A stretch of 10,262 nt of DNA from Candidatus Heimdallarchaeota archaeon. Its GTDB lineage: Archaea; Asgardarchaeota; Heimdallarchaeia; Heimdallarchaeales; Heimdallarchaeaceae. The stretch is from the NCBI GenBank assembly GCA_023139025.1, contig JAGLOH010000048.1, positions 1 through 10,262 on the forward strand, read 5' to 3'. Each line of letters starts with the position of its first letter. Position 1 is the stretch's first letter. Position numbers and translations under genes: made by a program. Under the pieces are notes generated by a model. That model searched no databases, was not told where the DNA came from, and was given only the letters and a program-made list of their open reading frames with translations. This document shows positions 7,266 through 10,262 of the stretch, piece after piece.

Positions 7266-7693
7266 TGAAAAAAGCACTTATTGCAATAGGAGATTTTGAA
7301 AGCGGTAAAAATCTAATCTCTCAAATTCTTGATTTCTTCTTTGATTGGATTACAGAAATACATCTGTTGTATGTAATTGATAGAGAAAATGTAGAGCATC
7401 TAGCTAGTTATAGAAACACAACTATCGAACATATTCTAGAAGAATATCACAGTCAGTATGCTAACATTCTTGAAAAACTCAAACTTGCTTTTTCAGATAC
7501 TCATTTGTTAATGACTTCTGAACTAGATCAAGGATTAGTTGCTGAAAGAATAATTGAAACCTCTAAAACTGAAAAGGTTGATTTCATAGTTATGGGAACA
7601 AGGAAGGAAAGTTATACAAAAAGACTATTGAAAAACTATGTTAGGTATGTAGTCGAATTATCAGAAACCCCTGTCTTACTTTTTCCAGTATGA
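7265..7693 (+). CDS. Universal stress protein (Usp) domain protein inside the ATP synthase operon
   Basis: This is a 142-residue single Usp (UspA-like) domain, a Rossmann-like alpha/beta fold that usually dimerises and often binds ATP or AMP. The order is clear: first strand KKALIAIGDFESG, second strand EIHLLYVID, a long helix (about 53-75), an LLMTSELDQGLVAERII segment, DFIVMGTRKES (106-116), and the closing strand TPVLLFPV. The canonical nucleotide signature G-x2-G-x9-G-S/T is broken: Gly111 remains, but the next two glycines are Lys114 and Asn124, and the S/T is Tyr125. It may therefore not bind ATP. The gene shares one base with D and is followed by E, so it is co-transcribed with, and probably stoichiometrically tied to, the ATP synthase. 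A regulator or assembly factor is an inference. It has no signal peptide or membrane segment. Confidence 0.88.
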   Translation: MKKALIAIGDFESGKNLISQILDFFFDWITEIHLLYVIDRENVEHLASYRNTTIEHILEEYHSQYANILEKLKLAFSDTHLLMTSELDQGLVAERIIETSKTEKVDFIVMGTRKESYTKRLLKNYVRYVVELSETPVLLFPV

Positions 7694-7699
7694 AGTGAT
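7693..7699 (+). promoter_or_regulatory. Shine-Dalgarno-like site that sets the start of subunit E
   Basis: AAGTGAT overlaps the Usp stop region and resembles AGGTGAT of the archaeal consensus, with one mismatch. It lies 4 bases before ATG 7704. The AGTG core keeps the 6-base spacing seen for subunits B and I. The in-frame GTG 7695 and ATG 7698 fall inside this site and are therefore less likely starts. Confidence 0.45.
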
Positions 7700-7703
7700 G
7701 AAA

Positions 7704-8339
7704 ATGAAAAATGAAGAGCTCCCCGAAAAAGACACTGAAGGCAGTCCTTTAACAAGACTGATTATCAAAATCAAGAATGCTGCAGAAGAAGAAGCTAAAA
7801 TAATAAATAGGGAAGCTAAACAAAAATTGGAAGAGATAGAAAAAGGAACCAAAAAGCTTGTTGATGAAGTTAAAAAACAAGAGTTAGAAAAAGAAAAGTC
7901 TAGATTGGATTTTATTAGAAAAAGAACAGAAACGGAATTTGAACAAAAAGCAAAGAGAATAATTATTCAAGCTAGAGAAAGTATAATTGATCAGGTCTTT
8001 GAGCAAGTAAAAAAGGAAATGTTAGTATTGAGAGATAATAAAGGATATTCAAAATATTTAGAAAATCTTCTCATTGATACGATAAGGAACATCACAGCAC
8101 AAAGAATGAAAATAATTGCAGATAAAAAGGATAAGGAAATATTAAATAAAATCACATCAAATATCGCTAAAAAGGAAAAGGTAAACTTCAAAGTAGATGT
8201 CTCGTCTTTGAAGACACAAGGTGGGTTCATTCTCACAGATGATTATGGGAGAATTAGGATTGATTATACAATTGAAAACACATTGAAAGCCAGTAGAGAT
8301 AAAATTAGAACTAAAATAAATGAGATTCTGTTTGTATAG
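7704..8339 (+). CDS. atpE: A-type ATP synthase subunit E (peripheral stalk)
   Basis: E pairs with H (or G) to make the peripheral stalk that holds the A3B3 head still against the rotor. From ATG 7704 it has 211 residues; starts at 7695 or 7698 would add three or two. A highly charged N-terminal helix (about 15-105), rich in Glu and Lys with an EEEAKIINREAKQKLEEIE pattern, forms the stalk coiled coil. The C-terminal globular domain shows GGFILTDDYGRIRIDYTIE, the family hallmark GGxIxxxxxGxIxxxxTxE, followed by a final helix with KASRDKIRTKINEILF. The N-terminus carries about 15 hydrophilic residues before the coiled coil. The usual next gene, C, is not present; subunit I follows after 9 bases. 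Confidence 0.93.
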   Translation: MKNEELPEKDTEGSPLTRLIIKIKNAAEEEAKIINREAKQKLEEIEKGTKKLVDEVKKQELEKEKSRLDFIRKRTETEFEQKAKRIIIQARESIIDQVFEQVKKEMLVLRDNKGYSKYLENLLIDTIRNITAQRMKIIADKKDKEILNKITSNIAKKEKVNFKVDVSSLKTQGGFILTDDYGRIRIDYTIENTLKASRDKIRTKINEILFV

Positions 8340-8343
8340 GTGA
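8338..8343 (+). promoter_or_regulatory. Shine-Dalgarno site of subunit I
   Basis: AGGTGA overlaps the TAG stop of subunit E and lies 5 bases before ATG 8349. It contains an in-frame GTG (8340) that could be read as a start, but serving as the ribosome-binding site is more likely. Confidence 0.6.
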
Positions 8344-8348
8344 AGAAA

Positions 8349-10262
8349 ATGGGTTTATTTCCAGATAAAATGTTGAAAGCAACGATAATAACACCGAAAG
8401 AGGTGTTTCCTCAAGTAGTTATTAGAATAGCTGAAACTGAAAGTTTGATGGTAAAGCACAATATATCAATAGAAGGATTGGAAGACTTTTATCCATCATC
8501 CAAAATGGAAACAATTAGACACTTAGAATCGGCTTATAAAGATCTTATAATTCAAATTCCTGAGCCAAAGGAGAAATTTAGACAAAAAATAGCTAGAGCT
8601 TATAAAAAACAGAAAACTATATCACCTATTTTTAAGAACTGGGAGAATTTAGAAGATATTGAAACAAAACTAGAAAATCAGATTAATAATTTTAACAGTG
8701 AACTTAAGAATTTAAAGAATAAGTTGGAAGAACTTACTGAATTAAAAGAAAATGACCAACTAATTGCTAAAGGTTTTAGACTTATAGAAGAAGAACAGCC
8801 TTATAACGTAGATTCTGATGAGAGTGCATTAATAGGTGTATTAACAACATCTAGAATTGAAGATGCGGAAAACTTTGTTTCCCATTTTAAGAAACACGAA
8901 GTAATTTCCTTAGTTAAAGACAGACACTTTGTTTACGTTAAAGGAAAAAAGGGAGAAATATCCAAACTTATCAAAGAATTATCTATTGTAAGATGGTATG
9001 AATACAATTATCAAGGTCCGATTCATTTAGAAAAAACTGAACTTGAGGAAGAAATTCTAGATGAATTTAATACCTTAAGTGAAGAAGTTTCTAAAATTGA
9101 AAATGACCTAAAACAATTTGCAATAAAACATAAAGAGGATATTGTTGCAATAAAATTGTCAATCGAAAGCTATAGTCACTTCTTAAACATATACGTTTCC
9201 GCAAAGCAAACTAAGAAAATAGTAGTTTTTCAAGGATGGGTATCAGAAAAGGAAATTGGGATAATTGAGGAAACTATAGCTGAATTTCCAGAGGTAATAC
9301 TGGAATATGATGAACCTCCAGAAAAGATGAAAAACATCCCCGTTGCTATAGCAAAGAATCCTATTAAGAGTGCATTTCAGAATATTGTAGCTCTTTATGG
9401 ACTTCCTGCATCTAATGAGGTTGATCCAACGATTTTCTTAATTTTTACATTTAGTATTTTCTTTGGAATTATGTTTGGTGATGTAGGTCATGGTCTAATT
9501 TTTCTTGTAATTGGTTTAACTGGAGTATTAGCAAGAGGGTTGAAGAAGAGTATTAGACAAATGTTTCTACTTGTACTAGTAATGGGTATAACTTCGTCAA
9601 TTATGGGATTCATTTTTGGTGAAGCCTTTGGTATTCATATTGTTGAAATATTAGGGATTAGAGAACATGGGTATACTAACCCAGTATATCTATTTGGATT
9701 AGAATATCCGTTTATAAGTCCAATTAAGGATTTAGTAGAAATTTTCAACTTAACTTTAATCATAGGAGCTCTTCATGTCATATTAGGAATAGTTCTTAGA
9801 GTAATAAATCAGATAAAACGCAAGGAGTATTCAGAAATATTAGAACAAACAACTCCTCAAGTTTTTCTTTATGCAGCAATTATATATTTTCTCTCAAGTC
9901 TGGAAATTCTAAACATTGGAATTGATCCAGCAGGTAGAGGTTTTCTTCTAGTTGGGCTTGTCTCTGTCATTATTGGAGTAGGATTAACGCTGCTTGGACA
10001 TGGGATTGTGGCCATCTTGTTTAAAAAGAAGAGAAAAAATATATTTCGTAGTTTTCTTAGTGGAATGGGGATGGGATTAATACACCTTCTAGAATCATTC
10101 AGTTCTTTCATAAGTAACACTATTTCTTATGGAAGAATGCTTGCAATGCTCATTGCTCATGCTGTTTTCCTGAGTGTTATTAATGCATTAGCTGATCAAG
10201 TTGGATTTATTCTCTTTAAAATACTAATTCTAGTATTTGGTAATATCTTTGTACTAGTTCTT
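8349..10262 (+). CDS. atpI: A-type ATP synthase subunit I (membrane stator, a-subunit), 3'-truncated by window edge
   Basis: Subunit I forms the membrane half-channels next to the K ring and anchors the peripheral stalks. The frame runs 638 codons from ATG 8349 to the edge with no stop. Members are about 640-700 residues, so only the C-terminus is missing. Residues 1-350 form the cytosolic domain, with coiled-coil segments near 105-140 and 262-290 and an alpha/beta hairpin part. Eight hydrophobic segments follow: about 360-377, 382-396, 404-426, 465-487, 505-524, 532-558, 583-613 and 618-638. The family signature FGIMFGDVGHG is at 372-382. The essential channel arginine is Arg596 in SNTISYGRMLAM, followed eight residues later by His604 in AHA. 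The ATG is chosen because AGGTGA (8338-8343) precedes it. The ring subunit K probably lies downstream. Confidence 0.95.
   Translation, partial: MGLFPDKMLKATIITPKEVFPQVVIRIAETESLMVKHNISIEGLEDFYPSSKMETIRHLESAYKDLIIQIPEPKEKFRQKIARAYKKQKTISPIFKNWENLEDIETKLENQINNFNSELKNLKNKLEELTELKENDQLIAKGFRLIEEEQPYNVDSDESALIGVLTTSRIEDAENFVSHFKKHEVISLVKDRHFVYVKGKKGEISKLIKELSIVRWYEYNYQGPIHLEKTELEEEILDEFNTLSEEVSKIENDLKQFAIKHKEDIVAIKLSIESYSHFLNIYVSAKQTKKIVVFQGWVSEKEIGIIEETIAEFPEVILEYDEPPEKMKNIPVAIAKNPIKSAFQNIVALYGLPASNEVDPTIFLIFTFSIFFGIMFGDVGHGLIFLVIGLTGVLARGLKKSIRQMFLLVLVMGITSSIMGFIFGEAFGIHIVEILGIREHGYTNPVYLFGLEYPFISPIKDLVEIFNLTLIIGALHVILGIVLRVINQIKRKEYSEILEQTTPQVFLYAAIIYFLSSLEILNIGIDPAGRGFLLVGLVSVIIGVGLTLLGHGIVAILFKKKRKNIFRSFLSGMGMGLIHLLESFSSFISNTISYGRMLAMLIAHAVFLSVINALADQVGFILFKILILVFGNIFVLVL

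Noticed and set aside
7991..8236. Minus-strand open frame of 81 codons that looks hydrophobic
   Set aside because: The apparent membrane segments are the antisense of the Lys- and Glu-rich, Ile-rich subunit E; no independent support.
8340..8342. GTG as an alternative start for subunit I
   Set aside because: It lies within the AGGTGA ribosome-binding sequence that serves ATG 8349; starting there would leave no such site upstream.
9869..10120. Minus-strand open frame of 83 codons
   Set aside because: Opposite the membrane domain of subunit I, which is plainly coding in the plus frame.

Overview
The window is AT-rich and densely coded. It comes from an archaeon with an archaeal-type (A-type, V-type-related) rotary ATP synthase. 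The archaeal reading rests on the A/B/D/E/F/I subunit set, on Shine-Dalgarno sites of the GGTG type, on TTG starts, and on TATA-like boxes about 26 bases upstream of start codons, which suggests leaderless transcripts. I cannot place it to phylum. A mesophilic uncultured lineage, possibly Asgard-like, would fit but is not shown.

Layout. Bases 1-1236 are the 3' part of an acyl-CoA synthetase (AMP-forming, ANL superfamily) that enters from the left edge. Then come a TPR-repeat protein (1315-2226, TTG start) and a protein with a C-terminal GNAT acetyltransferase domain (2277-3008). That gene converges on a lone minus-strand gene for ATP synthase subunit F (3019-3330). A 93-base divergent promoter region separates F from a tight plus-strand cluster: A (3424-5226), B (5230-6624), D (6621-7265), a universal-stress-protein (Usp) domain gene (7265-7693), E (7704-8339) and I (8349 to the right edge, incomplete). 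Gaps or overlaps in the cluster run from -4 to +10 bases, so it very probably is one operon with translational coupling.

How the genes work together. A and B form the A3B3 catalytic head, with catalytic sites on A and the arginine finger on B. D and F form the central rotor stalk, E is half of a peripheral stalk, and I is the membrane stator carrying the essential proton- or sodium-path arginine. Subunits C and H (or G) and the ring subunit K are not in the window. They should lie downstream of I or elsewhere.

The most notable points are the Usp-domain gene embedded between D and E with a degraded nucleotide-binding motif, a non-standard P-loop in subunit A (GGFGTGKT where GPFGSGKT is usual), the split and divergent placement of subunit F, and an eukaryote-like arginine/histidine motif in subunit I. 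I saw no CRISPR array, tRNA, rRNA, mobile element or intein.
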